From: Candidatus Berkiella aquae
Lineage (GTDB): Bacteria > Pseudomonadota > Gammaproteobacteria > Berkiellales > Berkiellaceae
NCBI RefSeq assembly: GCF_001431295.2
Contig: NZ_LKAJ02000001.1
Span: 2,666,001-2,730,000 of the forward strand
Reading direction: 5' to 3'
DNA length: 64,000 nt
Each line of letters starts with the position of its first letter. Positions within the stretch are counted from its first letter, which is position 1. The translations under genes were made by a program, and so were the position numbers. Of the stretch, positions 28,053-37,297 are shown in pieces. The notes beneath the pieces were generated by a model. The model was given only the letters and a program-made list of their open reading frames with translations, was not told the origin of the DNA and did no database searches.

Positions 28053-29192
28053 TTAGCTATTGAGTAGTTTGACGGGGTGTAACTGAGCAGCAAATAAAGT
28101 CGGGATGATCCCCGCAAATATGCCCATGAGCATCGACACCGGCAGACCAACTACCCAGGAAAACCAGCCAAAATGATAGGTTAAACCTAACTTCATCACT
28201 ATAATATAGGCGGCCAAATGACCAAAAACAATCCCCCCAATAGCGCCAAAACAACATAAAAAGGTAATTTCTCGTAAAAATTGCCAAAAAACGGCCCAAG
28301 GGGTTGCACCTAATGCAAGCCGTAAACCAATTTCCTTTTTCCTTTCATCAATCAAAATAACCAACAGATTAATGATTGAAAGCATCCCGAGTAATAAGGT
28401 GGTTAGCGCTATCATTTTAAGCATCTTTACCGTCATATTAACTTGCTTGTGCAAAACTTGTGCAAAAAGTGTCGCATCTCGGATAAATAGGGATTGAATA
28501 CCAAACCATGCTCTCACCTTGGTCTTAAATATATGTTGCGCATCTGACAAGGTTGTATGGTCAGCTTGAACGATAAAAGAATCAACGAAGGGGATGGCTT
28601 TTAGCCGTGCGAGCATTTCTATCCCAATAAAAATAGCTTGGTTTGGGTCAAATTCCAATAAAGGATTAGGCTCTACCGGCGCTAAAATACCAACTACTTC
28701 AAAATACTGTCCCTCTAAACTTAAGGTAGCGCCGAGTTTTGCAGCCAATCCTTGGCCAATGACAGCCACTTTGGATTTCTCATCTAAACGATGTAAGGCT
28801 CGACCTTGCGCAATGGGCCATTGTAAATGCTTCTCAATACCATTGATGGTGCCCACAACGATTTTATCTGATTTAAATGTTGATACCATATAGGGAATAA
28901 TGGTTAATTCATGCCTTTGCTGCCAGCACCAATCACCGATGCTACCAACCTTTAAATGTTGTTCAGCTTGTTTTTTTTCAACGAGGGTCATCGGGGTTAG
29001 CGTTGTAATGAAACGAGACGAACCATATTTAGCTAAGACAGCCTCACTGTTGATAGCAACGATTTGATTAATGGAACATAGCGCACTGACCGCACCAATA
29101 CCAACCATAATACTTGCCAAACTTAATAATAGACGAAGTCGATAGAAACGAAATAAATCCCATCCTTCCTTTAGCCAATATTTAAACATCAT
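28053..29192 (-). CDS. MacB/FtsX-like ABC transporter permease
   Basis: 379-residue inner-membrane permease. I start at the ATG at 29192, which overlaps the ATPase stop (ATGA arrangement). The longer frame from 29219 lies inside the ATPase gene. One helix near the N-terminus (about 20-45) is followed by a periplasmic MacB-type domain (about 50-250). Three C-terminal helices follow, with the FtsX motif DERKKEIGLRLALGATPWAV. It is the last gene of the TolC-MacA-ATPase-permease unit and would form a MacB-type pump for a toxin, peptide or lipid. Unlike MacB, the ATPase is a separate protein. Confidence 0.9.
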   Translation of the reverse strand: MMFKYWLKEGWDLFRFYRLRLLLSLASIMVGIGAVSALCSINQIVAINSEAVLAKYGSSRFITTLTPMTLVEKKQAEQHLKVGSIGDWCWQQRHELTIIPYMVSTFKSDKIVVGTINGIEKHLQWPIAQGRALHRLDEKSKVAVIGQGLAAKLGATLSLEGQYFEVVGILAPVEPNPLLEFDPNQAIFIGIEMLARLKAIPFVDSFIVQADHTTLSDAQHIFKTKVRAWFGIQSLFIRDATLFAQVLHKQVNMTVKMLKMIALTTLLLGMLSIINLLVILIDERKKEIGLRLALGATPWAVFWQFLREITFLCCFGAIGGIVFGHLAAYIIVMKLGLTYHFGWFSWVVGLPVSMLMGIFAGIIPTLFAAQLHPVKLLNS

Positions 29193-29833
29193 AAACCCAC
29201 CATTAAAAGCTTGTCGCAACGCTTGGCAATGGTGGCATCGTGTGTTGCTATAACCATCGAAAATTTCAATTTTTGTTGTAATGAAAATAATATCGTTAAA
29301 ATTTCCTGTTTGGTCGCATCATCTAACGCTGACGTTGGTTCATCTGCTAATAACAACTTAGGCTCACCGATTAAGGCTCTTAAAATAGCAACTCGTTGCT
29401 GTTGACCACCAGAAAGTTGAGAAGGAAGTCTATCTTCTAAAAACGCTAATTCCAGTAATTTTAATTGCATCCGTGCGCGCTGCTTTGCTTCAAGCGGCGA
29501 AATACCTCTATAAAGCAAGGGTAGCATAAGGTTCTGTAATACCGACAAATGGGGAATCAGTAAATGCGCCTGAAAAACAAATCCCAAATGAGCATTACGA
29601 AAGCGAGCTTTTTCAGCAGAGGTCAAAGCGAATAGTTCCTTCCCTTCAAAATAATAATGTCCATGACAAGGAGAATCTAATAACCCTAATATATAAAGCA
29701 GCGTTGTTTTCCCAGAACCCGATGATCCCATCAACGCCATCGACTGATTCTCTGGCAAATGTAAGTTAAAATGGTGATAAACTGGCAAAGGTGCCTTAGG
29801 ATATTGTTTTGTTATTCCTTCTAACCTAACCAT
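29189..29833 (-). CDS. MacB/LolD-like ABC transporter ATPase
   Basis: 214 residues, one nucleotide-binding domain. Walker A is GSSGSGKTTLLYILGLLDSP, the signature LSGGQQQRVAILRAL, Walker B LLLADEPTSALDD and the switch histidine ATHDATIAKRC. This is the LolD/MacB subfamily that energises FtsX-type permeases. It overlaps the adaptor gene by 8 bases and the permease by 4, so expression is tightly coupled. Confidence 0.93.
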   Translation of the reverse strand: MVRLEGITKQYPKAPLPVYHHFNLHLPENQSMALMGSSGSGKTTLLYILGLLDSPCHGHYYFEGKELFALTSAEKARFRNAHLGFVFQAHLLIPHLSVLQNLMLPLLYRGISPLEAKQRARMQLKLLELAFLEDRLPSQLSGGQQQRVAILRALIGEPKLLLADEPTSALDDATKQEILTILFSLQQKLKFSMVIATHDATIAKRCDKLLMVGL

Positions 29834-31028
29834 GTAATACTATCCTATCCCCTACCGCTAATCCTTTAATAACTCTTACCTCATTTTTAACATTATCTCC
29901 CAAGACTACTTTTTGCTTTGTGGACGTTTGATCATGTATTACGTTGACATAAGGTTCATCATTTTCATAATGAATTGCAGTTTTATCTATCCACAATCCC
30001 TCGGGCAAACGCTCTTCCAGTTGAATGCTTGCGGTCATTCCTATCAACAACTTATTTTGTATCTCTTCTGGAATGACATCTAATGCAACTTTGACATCAT
30101 AAACCATTGCTTGGCGAGTTCCATTCGCTGGATTATTTTGCACGGATATATCCATTATTTTTCCAGCTAAGCTATGCGTTGAAAATGCAGCCAGCACAAC
30201 CTTTGCTTGTTGACCTTTCTGTAATCTTACAATATCAAATTCATCTACTTTTACAGAGATACATAATGAAGACATATCTGCTAGCCATGCGATGACTTCT
30301 CTCTCTTGAAAGGGTTTTTGCGGATATAGCGCAAAAACTTGCTTTGTTCCCTCAACATGAGGTGCAAGCACTGTTCCTGACATAGGGGAGCGCACAATTA
30401 AAGCGGCTATCTTGTTTTGCAGCATTGCTTCTTTATTTTGCGCTTGTTTCAGTTTTAATTCAGCCAATTTTAATGCGGTTGCATTTGCTTTTTCCTTGAT
30501 TTGTGCTAATTGTCTTTTAGCATTTTGATAATGCTGCTGGCTATCTTTATAAAAGCGCTCATCTAACAAGCATTCTTCTTTTGCAACAATCCCGCTTTGA
30601 TATAATTTCTTGGTTTGCTGAAATCTAACTTCTGTTCTCGCCAGTTCATGATAAGCTTTGTCCATCTGTGAATTAGCTTGCATCATTTCATAACTTTGTT
30701 CCCAATCTCGCAATTTCAAATAAGCTTCTTTATTTTCAATCACTGCCATACTTGCCTCAAAAAGCTGTGCTTGTAATTCTTGAGAAGCGAACTCAAAAAG
30801 AACTTGCCCTTGACTGACTTTGTCGCCAAAATGCACGTGCTTTTTTAGTAACATACCATTTGCTGGGCTTTGTATTTCCAGAAGATTTACTGCTAACAAA
30901 TTACCATCGTACAATATTTTTTCTAATGGTTTGCTATTGGTTATTTGCATTGTCACTTGTGCCAATGCTTGACTCATTTGCATCATCAATATCCACGCGA
31001 TAATGCTAAACAATCTATTTATTTTCAT
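29826..31028 (-). CDS. HlyD/MacA-like periplasmic adaptor of a tripartite efflux pump
   Basis: 400 residues. I start at the ATG at 31028, which overlaps the TolC stop (ATGA) and opens a signal peptide (KINRLFSIIAWILMMQMSQA, ending ALA). A lipoyl half-motif (QSPANGMLLKKHVHFGDKVS) is followed by a long coiled coil (about 110-215). The second half is VRSPMSGTVLAPHVEG, and a beta-barrel and membrane-proximal domain close the protein. It bridges the MacB-like permease and the outer membrane channel. Confidence 0.9.
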   Translation of the reverse strand: MKINRLFSIIAWILMMQMSQALAQVTMQITNSKPLEKILYDGNLLAVNLLEIQSPANGMLLKKHVHFGDKVSQGQVLFEFASQELQAQLFEASMAVIENKEAYLKLRDWEQSYEMMQANSQMDKAYHELARTEVRFQQTKKLYQSGIVAKEECLLDERFYKDSQQHYQNAKRQLAQIKEKANATALKLAELKLKQAQNKEAMLQNKIAALIVRSPMSGTVLAPHVEGTKQVFALYPQKPFQEREVIAWLADMSSLCISVKVDEFDIVRLQKGQQAKVVLAAFSTHSLAGKIMDISVQNNPANGTRQAMVYDVKVALDVIPEEIQNKLLIGMTASIQLEERLPEGLWIDKTAIHYENDEPYVNVIHDQTSTKQKVVLGDNVKNEVRVIKGLAVGDRIVLHG

Positions 31029-32461
31029 GCTGTCCCTAACCAATTTTTTGCTAATCGCCCGGCATTTAATTCTAAATTTGCGACGCTATTGTAATAAGCT
31101 ATTTGGTTGGCATTCTTTGCCATCTGCGCTCTTAACAAACGTTCTTGTTGATTGACCATCTCAAAAAGTGAACTGCGTCCCACTTCTAACTTTAAAAGTG
31201 TGTCATTATAATTTTTTTGAGCTAATTTCAAAGATTCTTGTGCAAGCTGAAGTTGCCTTTTTTTGACTTGAATTTGTTCTAATAGGCTAGTAGCAAAATT
31301 TTTCATTCGCAAATGATGATGCTGAGATTCATATTCTAGTTTTTCAATTTCACTACGGGCAGCCAAAATTCGATGATATCTTTGTTGTTTATCACTCAAT
31401 GGAATATTCAACAACATTTGAGCTGTATAATTCCCATTATCATGAACAAAAGGATAACCAAACACTGTTTCGTCGCTAAACTCATCCGCTTTTTCACCGT
31501 AGATATGGTAACGCCCAACTGTCCAATCCCCTCTTAATTTAAGATGGGGAAGATTTTGATCTTTAGCAATGACTAACTGATGCGCCACACGTTCTTTATT
31601 TAAAGTAAGTACTTTTCCTTCAATATCATTGGCAATCACCTCATCAATCACCTTTGGCAAAGACCATCGAGACTCACTCATCTTGGGTTCATCGAGTTTA
31701 AAAGTGATAGATTCATCCGTTAAATGTAAATTCTCTATTAATCTACGTTTTGCTTGAGTCTGCTCAAATTGCGCTTGGTTTAAATTTATCTCAGCTTGTT
31801 TTACTTGTAATAATGCTGCATTTAAATCATTGACAGCAACGCGCCCTGCCACAACTTTTTCTTGCATATTCTGATAGAACTGTTTTGCATTCTTTAGCCA
31901 ATGTTCCTGTAATGTCACATTTTCAGAACACAATTGTAACGCACGAAAATCAACAATCACTTGATAGATCACTTGCTCTTGTGTTTGTTGAAAAAGCAAT
32001 TGCTGAATGTCGTTGAGAATGATTGCATTATTAATTTCCCAGGTATTCACGAGTTTGCGTCGACCTTGCAATAAAGGTTGTTCAATCGAAATTCGCAAAG
32101 CAGTGCCGGAACTTTTCTGATAACGTTCAAATCCTACGTTTTGTTCTGTAAATATTTCGAGTTGCGTACCATAGGGTGTCATCATTTTTACAGAGGGGTA
32201 GGTATGTATTTTCTTTTCATCAAAATTTTCTTGAAAATACGTTTCATGGTGAATCGTCGCGCTTGCATTAAAAAAAAGCTGCGGATTGAATTTCTGCCTT
32301 AAAATCTTAAGCTGATGTAAACGTAACGTTTCATCAAATTTCGCAAACTTAAGTTCAAGATTATTTTCAAGTGCAATATGAATAGCCTCATGCAAATCAA
32401 GCGATTTCGCCTCAAGCGAGAATGTTAACAGCAAAATAACAAGAACGAAGAGTCGCTCCAT
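31025..32461 (-). CDS. TolC-family outer membrane channel of the MacA/MacB-like efflux operon
   Basis: 478 residues from the ATG at 32461 (signal peptide ERLFVLVILLLTFSLEA). The longer frame from 32530 adds a non-conserved 23-residue lead. Two TolC-like helical repeats are visible (LDLHEAIHIALENNLELKFA at the N-terminus and LEVGRSSLFEMVNQQERLL near the end). It is the first gene of a four-gene operon with ATGA-type overlaps and is distinct from the LapE-like channel at 2393. Confidence 0.88.
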   Translation of the reverse strand: MERLFVLVILLLTFSLEAKSLDLHEAIHIALENNLELKFAKFDETLRLHQLKILRQKFNPQLFFNASATIHHETYFQENFDEKKIHTYPSVKMMTPYGTQLEIFTEQNVGFERYQKSSGTALRISIEQPLLQGRRKLVNTWEINNAIILNDIQQLLFQQTQEQVIYQVIVDFRALQLCSENVTLQEHWLKNAKQFYQNMQEKVVAGRVAVNDLNAALLQVKQAEINLNQAQFEQTQAKRRLIENLHLTDESITFKLDEPKMSESRWSLPKVIDEVIANDIEGKVLTLNKERVAHQLVIAKDQNLPHLKLRGDWTVGRYHIYGEKADEFSDETVFGYPFVHDNGNYTAQMLLNIPLSDKQQRYHRILAARSEIEKLEYESQHHHLRMKNFATSLLEQIQVKKRQLQLAQESLKLAQKNYNDTLLKLEVGRSSLFEMVNQQERLLRAQMAKNANQIAYYNSVANLELNAGRLAKNWLGTA

Positions 32462-32659
32462 GATCGCTTCCTGTGTGCGGCCAAGAAATGGCGCAAGGAA
32501 TCTAACATGGCAAGAAATCCTTGTAAACATGAGTTAGTCAATCACTTTTTTATGGCTTTTTTAGCCAATTTCGAGTGTATGTATTCGCTTTTATGATGTT
32601 TTTTGTTCTGTAATTCACTTATAATTGACGTTTTTTTTAAAAGAGATAGAGAGAGCTGC

Positions 32660-33949
32660 GTGCAAAATAATAATGTTAAACCGCCTTATTCCTCTTTGCG
32701 CCCTTGGTTTATTTGGGGGCTAGCAGCCTTCTTCTTTTTCGCACATTATGTGGTAAGGGTTACACCTGGCCATATCAGTGAAGTCTTACAAGCGGCTTTT
32801 GTACAAACTTCCAAATATGAGTTTGGTGTTTTGGGCTCCGCCTTTTATTTACCTTACGTATTGATGCAAATGCCTGTTGGCTACTTAGTCGATCGTTTTG
32901 GTTCAAGAACATTACTAACCATTGCTGTGTTCATTTGCAGTGCTAGCTCACTCATTTTCGCCAGCGCCCAAGTGATTGGTACGGCAATGATATCTCGTGT
33001 TTTACTCGGCTTCTGCTCGGCGACTGCCTTTATTGGTGCCTTAAAGCTGATTACCGTTTGGTTCGAGCCCAAGCAACTTGCATTGTTAGTAGGTATTACT
33101 CAAGCCTTAGGCATGATAGGTGGCGCAACCGGTGCACACCTTGCACCTTATTTAAATGATGTCATCGGTTGGCAGAGTATGTTTCATCTGTATGGTATTG
33201 TCTTTTTTGCATTGGCTATTCTTATTTTTTGTGTTATCCGCAACAGTCCAAGCAGTATTCAAAATAACATTGGTAGTAAAAGCGATAAACTTCCCAATAA
33301 AGCAACTTTTGCACAAATCAAAGCTGTCCTCTTTAATCGTTATACCTGGATTAATGCACTCTATGCAGGTTTAATTTACGCACCAACCGATGTATTAGGT
33401 GAGCTTTGGGGTAAAGAATTTTTACAAAAAATCCATCATTTGAATCCTTATACTGCTTCTCATGCTATTTCCTTTTTATTCATTGGCTGGGCAATCGGTG
33501 GACCTTGTGCGGGTTGGTTGGCCGATCATTGGGGTCGTAAACCGGTCATGATTTTATCTGCCATCATGGGTACGATTTTATTACCCCTTGTTTTTTATGT
33601 TCCCGGCATTCCGATGGGCTTTATCATGCTTATCTTATTCCTCTATGGCGTGAGTAATACTGGCCTTATCGCAAGCTATACCACAGCCGGTGAATTACAT
33701 TCAAAAGAACTAGGTGGTTTTTCAATGGCTATCGCCAATATGCTATCTGTTTTACTCGGTTCATTGTTAATGCCAGTATTGGGCTTGTTATTGGATTGGC
33801 ATGCGTCAAGTCACTTAGCTGCAGATGGAACAATGTTGCATACTGTCGTTGATTATCAACGTTCTACCCTCATACTGCCACTATGCTTATTCTTGGCTAT
33901 CTTCTGTGCATTCTTTACCAAAGAAACTTTGGTAAAGGCAAAAAGCTAG
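32660..33949 (+). CDS. MFS transporter (12 TM)
   Basis: 429-residue permease. I choose the GTG at 32660, which has a purine-rich AGAGAGAG site upstream. The frame also opens upstream at a TTG (32603), but that segment contains a TATAAT (32620-32625) that is more likely the promoter -10. MFS signatures are present: GYLVDRFGSRTLLT between helices 2 and 3 and AGWLADHWGRKPVM in the second half. Sequence type matches the large family of MFS carriers common in Legionella and Coxiella, some of which take up amino acids or nucleosides in the vacuole. Substrate unknown. It is paired with another MFS gene 8 bases downstream. Confidence 0.88.
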   Translation: MQNNNVKPPYSSLRPWFIWGLAAFFFFAHYVVRVTPGHISEVLQAAFVQTSKYEFGVLGSAFYLPYVLMQMPVGYLVDRFGSRTLLTIAVFICSASSLIFASAQVIGTAMISRVLLGFCSATAFIGALKLITVWFEPKQLALLVGITQALGMIGGATGAHLAPYLNDVIGWQSMFHLYGIVFFALAILIFCVIRNSPSSIQNNIGSKSDKLPNKATFAQIKAVLFNRYTWINALYAGLIYAPTDVLGELWGKEFLQKIHHLNPYTASHAISFLFIGWAIGGPCAGWLADHWGRKPVMILSAIMGTILLPLVFYVPGIPMGFIMLILFLYGVSNTGLIASYTTAGELHSKELGGFSMAIANMLSVLLGSLLMPVLGLLLDWHASSHLAADGTMLHTVVDYQRSTLILPLCLFLAIFCAFFTKETLVKAKS

Positions 33950-33957
33950 GTTAGAAA

Positions 33958-35217
33958 ATGCAACGTTCACCTTGGCAAGTAGGGATCATTTCTTTAGGAA
34001 CATTACTAGAGTGGGCTGAATATACTTTCTACGGGTATATGGCGCTCACTTTATCAACGCTGTTCTTTCCAAGCAGTGATCCAAAATTAGCCCTGATTAA
34101 AACATTTGGTATTTTCTCAGCCGGCTATATCATGCGTCCGTTAGGTGCGATTATTTTCGGTGCAGTAGGCGATAACCTCGGTAGAAAACCTGCCTTAATG
34201 TCGTCTTTACTACTGATGGGATTTGCGACCTTTACAATTGGTTGCTTGCCAACGTATGCCACGATTGGCATCAAGGCCCCCTTACTACTACTGTTAATGC
34301 GCTTATTGCAAGGACTTGCTATCAGCGGCGAATATAATGGCGCGGGTATTTTCCTCGTTGAAAAATCGTCATCCAATCCTTGTCTTGCTGGAAGCTGGGT
34401 CAGCGCAAGTGCAGCTGCTGGCATGGTTGTTGGAGGCGTTGCTGCATTACTGGTCAATCATCCTCTTGCGCCCTCATGGGCTTGGCGTGTGCCTTTTCTG
34501 TTAGGGGGTTTAAGTTGTTTTCTGGGCCTTGTGTGTCGAAACCGCTTAAGCGAATCCCCGCATTTTTCACCCAACAACCCCATCACCAAGCAGCATTTAT
34601 GGCCCATGCTCATGCAATATAAACATTCCTTTGTTTTTGCAGGCGCTATTGCTGCTTTTACAGGGGTATTTGTCTACATTTGCAATATTTATATTGTGGT
34701 TTTTTTAAAGAAAGTAGTTCACCTGCCTATGAACGATGCAACAATGTTCGCTATTTTTGGAGAAATTATTGTTGCTATTATGATCCCTATCATGGCTTAT
34801 GTCGCCGATAAAACGCATCCCTATCGCCAATATCAAATGGGTTTGTGTCTTGTCGCATTGTTTTGCCCCATTATCTTTGCACTTTGCTACAGCGCTCATT
34901 ACGGGCTCATTCTGCTAGCCATGGTACTTTATGGTGTACTCAATGGCGTTGTTTGTGGCCCCATGGTTAAAATTTTATGCGATCAATTCCCTGCTAGAAT
35001 TCGTTATACCGGTGTCTCATTTGCATGGAGCTTTGCTGCTGCCATTTTTTCAGGAACAGCCCCCTTGGTTGCAGAGATATTAACCACCCGTTTTGATTGG
35101 GCATTAGGTCCTAGTATCTACGTTTCTGTTATCGCACTGTTTACTTATGGTATGAGTAAACTGCTCTATCGCTTTTCAATGCCTGAAACAGCAGTTGTGC
35201 AGCTAAAGCATTCATAA
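33958..35217 (+). CDS. MFS transporter of the metabolite:H+ symporter (MHS/ProP-like) family
   Basis: 419 residues, 12 predicted helices. The opening GIISLGTLLEWAEYTFYGYM matches the MHS pattern (GnvlEwyDF.lyg). GAVGDNLGRKPALM and RLLQGLAISGEYNGAGIFLV are the loop 2-3 and helix 4 signatures of ProP/KgtP-type carriers, where the second is usually GGE. Likely substrates are small osmolytes or carboxylates, but none can be chosen from sequence. It is co-transcribed with the upstream MFS gene. Confidence 0.9.
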   Translation: MQRSPWQVGIISLGTLLEWAEYTFYGYMALTLSTLFFPSSDPKLALIKTFGIFSAGYIMRPLGAIIFGAVGDNLGRKPALMSSLLLMGFATFTIGCLPTYATIGIKAPLLLLLMRLLQGLAISGEYNGAGIFLVEKSSSNPCLAGSWVSASAAAGMVVGGVAALLVNHPLAPSWAWRVPFLLGGLSCFLGLVCRNRLSESPHFSPNNPITKQHLWPMLMQYKHSFVFAGAIAAFTGVFVYICNIYIVVFLKKVVHLPMNDATMFAIFGEIIVAIMIPIMAYVADKTHPYRQYQMGLCLVALFCPIIFALCYSAHYGLILLAMVLYGVLNGVVCGPMVKILCDQFPARIRYTGVSFAWSFAAAIFSGTAPLVAEILTTRFDWALGPSIYVSVIALFTYGMSKLLYRFSMPETAVVQLKHS

Positions 35218-35225
35218 ACAAAAAG

Positions 35226-35252
35226 TTGACATTCTAAATATGAAAATGTCAA
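35226..35252. promoter_or_regulatory. Inverted repeat upstream of the MscS-like gene
   Basis: TTGACATT and AATGTCAA form a perfect 8-base inverted repeat with an 11-base spacer, 9 bases after the MFS stop and 40 bases before the MscS-like start. It contains a consensus -35 (TTGACA) but I see no -10 at the right distance. It could be an operator or a weak terminator. Confidence 0.3.
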
Positions 35253-35292
35253 AGTAAACAACCATTACTCTAACTATTGTTGTTTATAACCC

Positions 35293-35799
35293 ATGAACAT
35301 GATGCAAGCCATGTTAACTAAGGTGGGTAGCTCTCTTCCTGCCATTTTAATGAGCATTCTTATTTTTGCGTTGTTTTGGTTTTTAGCAAAATTTTGTACC
35401 TCACTCATACAACGTTTGGCTCTTAAAAGTACGCCTCAAAAACAACCGGTATTCTTGGTATTCACCATCGCAACAAGAATCGCTATCTTGTTAGTTGGTG
35501 CGATTACCGCATTAGGCTCTGCAGGTGTGAATGTCAGCGCGATGGTTGCAAGCCTTGGACTGTCAGGACTCGCCATTGGTCTTGCCTCCAAAGATGCTTT
35601 CTCCAATCTCATGGCAGGTATTATGGTATTGCTTTATCAACCTTTTAAAATCGGTGATAACATTCAAGTTGGTGAACATAACGGCACCGTTACAAAGATG
35701 AGTTTACGCTACACTCACTTGCAAGGTGACAATAAAGAAATCTTAATCCCGAATGCATCCCTTTTAACCAACAATATAATAATTTGTGGGAAAATATGA
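35293..35799 (+). CDS. Short MscS-family mechanosensitive channel
   Basis: 168 residues, against 286 for E. coli MscS. It has two or three membrane helices. The pore-lining helix and hinge region (GSAGVNVSAMVASLGLSGLA, GLASKDAFSNLMAGI) and the start of the beta domain (LYQPFKIGDNIQV, LRYTHLQGDNKEILIPN) are present. The protein ends at TNNIIICGKI, so the large C-terminal cytoplasmic cage is missing. The stop overlaps the dacB ATG (ATGA), an arranged junction that argues for a stable gene rather than recent decay. Whether it gates alone is unknown. Confidence 0.85.
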   Translation: MNMMQAMLTKVGSSLPAILMSILIFALFWFLAKFCTSLIQRLALKSTPQKQPVFLVFTIATRIAILLVGAITALGSAGVNVSAMVASLGLSGLAIGLASKDAFSNLMAGIMVLLYQPFKIGDNIQVGEHNGTVTKMSLRYTHLQGDNKEILIPNASLLTNNIIICGKI

Positions 35800-37253
35800 A
35801 AAAGCTATTGATTCATTTTGTAACGGTTAGTGCACTCTTTTTTTCTCAAGCTTACGCGCAAGCACCCTATGAGAAAGCTATCGATGATTTAATTAAACAA
35901 CACCTACCCGATGCAGCGGTTGGACTTGTCATCCAAGATCCCAAAACAGGCAATATTATTTATGAAGCCAGAGCTGAAGAAAGCTTTCTTCCAGCAAGCA
36001 CCACCAAACTTTTTACGGCCGTTGCTGCGCTGAAATATTTAGGTGAAAATTTTCAATTTCAAACAACGTTACAAGCACCTTTAGATAAAATTAGCGGCAA
36101 TGTCTTAAATGATAATCTCTATTTTGTTTTTAGAGGTGATCCGACTTTTCAAGTAAAACATATTCAAGAAATATTGAAAGCACTTAAAACTAAAGGCGTT
36201 AACCAAATTCAAGGTAATTTAGTAATTGATGACAGTGCTTTCGCCGAACCTTACTATGCACAAGGTTGGACATGGGATTCACTCCCTTGGTATTACTCTG
36301 CGCCTATCACCTCTATCATCATCAACGAAAATAAAGTTCGCTTAAAATTCAATAAAGCAACCGCATTGAATGCACCCATCAAAGTCGAGCAAGCAGATGC
36401 AGAATTACCTCCTTTTAAACTGCAAACCAATGTCATTGCGGTGTCCGCACAAGATGCAGAACATAACTGCCAGCTCAATGTAAAAGTAAAAAATAACGAT
36501 CTGTCACTTTATGGGTGTTGGCCCATAGATAAAACACCGGTAGTGGTTGAACTTGCTGTTGATGATACCCGCGCCATCGCAAAAAGCTTAATTGAATCAT
36601 CCTTGAAACAATTAGATATAAAATTAACCGGTACCATTCAATTCGGCCCAGCGCCCAAAAATGTACCAGCTATTATTGTAAAGCGTTCTGCTCCTTTAAA
36701 AGCGTTATTGCCCCGTGTACTAGCGGATTCTAATAATGTTTATGCTGAAAGCCTAACAAAAGGCTTAGGCTTAGCTTATGGCGGCCAAGGTACCTTTCAA
36801 GCAGGTATTAATGCTATTCAAGAAATTTTAGCAGAAGTATCACGCATTGAATTCTCAAAAATGAAACTAAGCGATGGCTCAGGACAATCACGTTATAATT
36901 TAGTTTCACCCTATTTGGTTTCACAACTGCTTAACTTTATGTATCACGATCCTTCGTTTCCAGTCTTTCAAGCAAGCTTAAGCTCTGCAGGTCAAAATGG
37001 AACTTTGGCAACTCGTTTAAAAGATAAAGCTACTATCGGAAAAGTGATTGGCAAAACAGGTAGCGCAACCGGTACTTCTGCGTTATCCGGTTATTTGACA
37101 ACGGCTAAAGGGAATGAATATCTGTTCTCTCTCATGATTAATCATTCCACCAAAAACTACAATGAATTAAAGCGCTTTGAAGATAAGCTTTGCCAATTGC
37201 TTATTGATGAACCATGGGCACCCACATCGACTACCGCTCCTAAGCGTTCTTAA
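35796..37253 (+). CDS. dacB: D-alanyl-D-alanine carboxypeptidase/endopeptidase DacB (PBP4, S13 family)
   Basis: Periplasmic penicillin-binding protein that trims peptidoglycan cross-links. I start at 35796 (MKKLLIHFVTVSALFFSQAYA, a signal peptide, with GTGGGA upstream). The 485-residue length is normal. The three active-site motifs are present: S68-T-T-K71 in PASTTKLF, SNN in LADSNNVYAESL and KTG in IGKTGSATGTSALSGYL. The large domain II insert typical of S13 enzymes lies between the first two. It is coupled to the MscS-like gene. Confidence 0.95.
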   Translation: MKKLLIHFVTVSALFFSQAYAQAPYEKAIDDLIKQHLPDAAVGLVIQDPKTGNIIYEARAEESFLPASTTKLFTAVAALKYLGENFQFQTTLQAPLDKISGNVLNDNLYFVFRGDPTFQVKHIQEILKALKTKGVNQIQGNLVIDDSAFAEPYYAQGWTWDSLPWYYSAPITSIIINENKVRLKFNKATALNAPIKVEQADAELPPFKLQTNVIAVSAQDAEHNCQLNVKVKNNDLSLYGCWPIDKTPVVVELAVDDTRAIAKSLIESSLKQLDIKLTGTIQFGPAPKNVPAIIVKRSAPLKALLPRVLADSNNVYAESLTKGLGLAYGGQGTFQAGINAIQEILAEVSRIEFSKMKLSDGSGQSRYNLVSPYLVSQLLNFMYHDPSFPVFQASLSSAGQNGTLATRLKDKATIGKVIGKTGSATGTSALSGYLTTAKGNEYLFSLMINHSTKNYNELKRFEDKLCQLLIDEPWAPTSTTAPKRS

Positions 37254-37262
37254 ATGCCTGAT

Positions 37263-37297
37263 AGCCCCTATTAATCACATTTAATAGGGGCTTTTTT
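37263..37297 (+). terminator. Intrinsic terminator after dacB
   Basis: 12-base perfect stem AGCCCCTATTAA / TTAATAGGGGCT, loop TCACAT, followed by TTTTTAAA. It is 10 bases past the dacB stop and overlaps the last codons and stop of the convergent helicase fusion gene. Confidence 0.88.
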
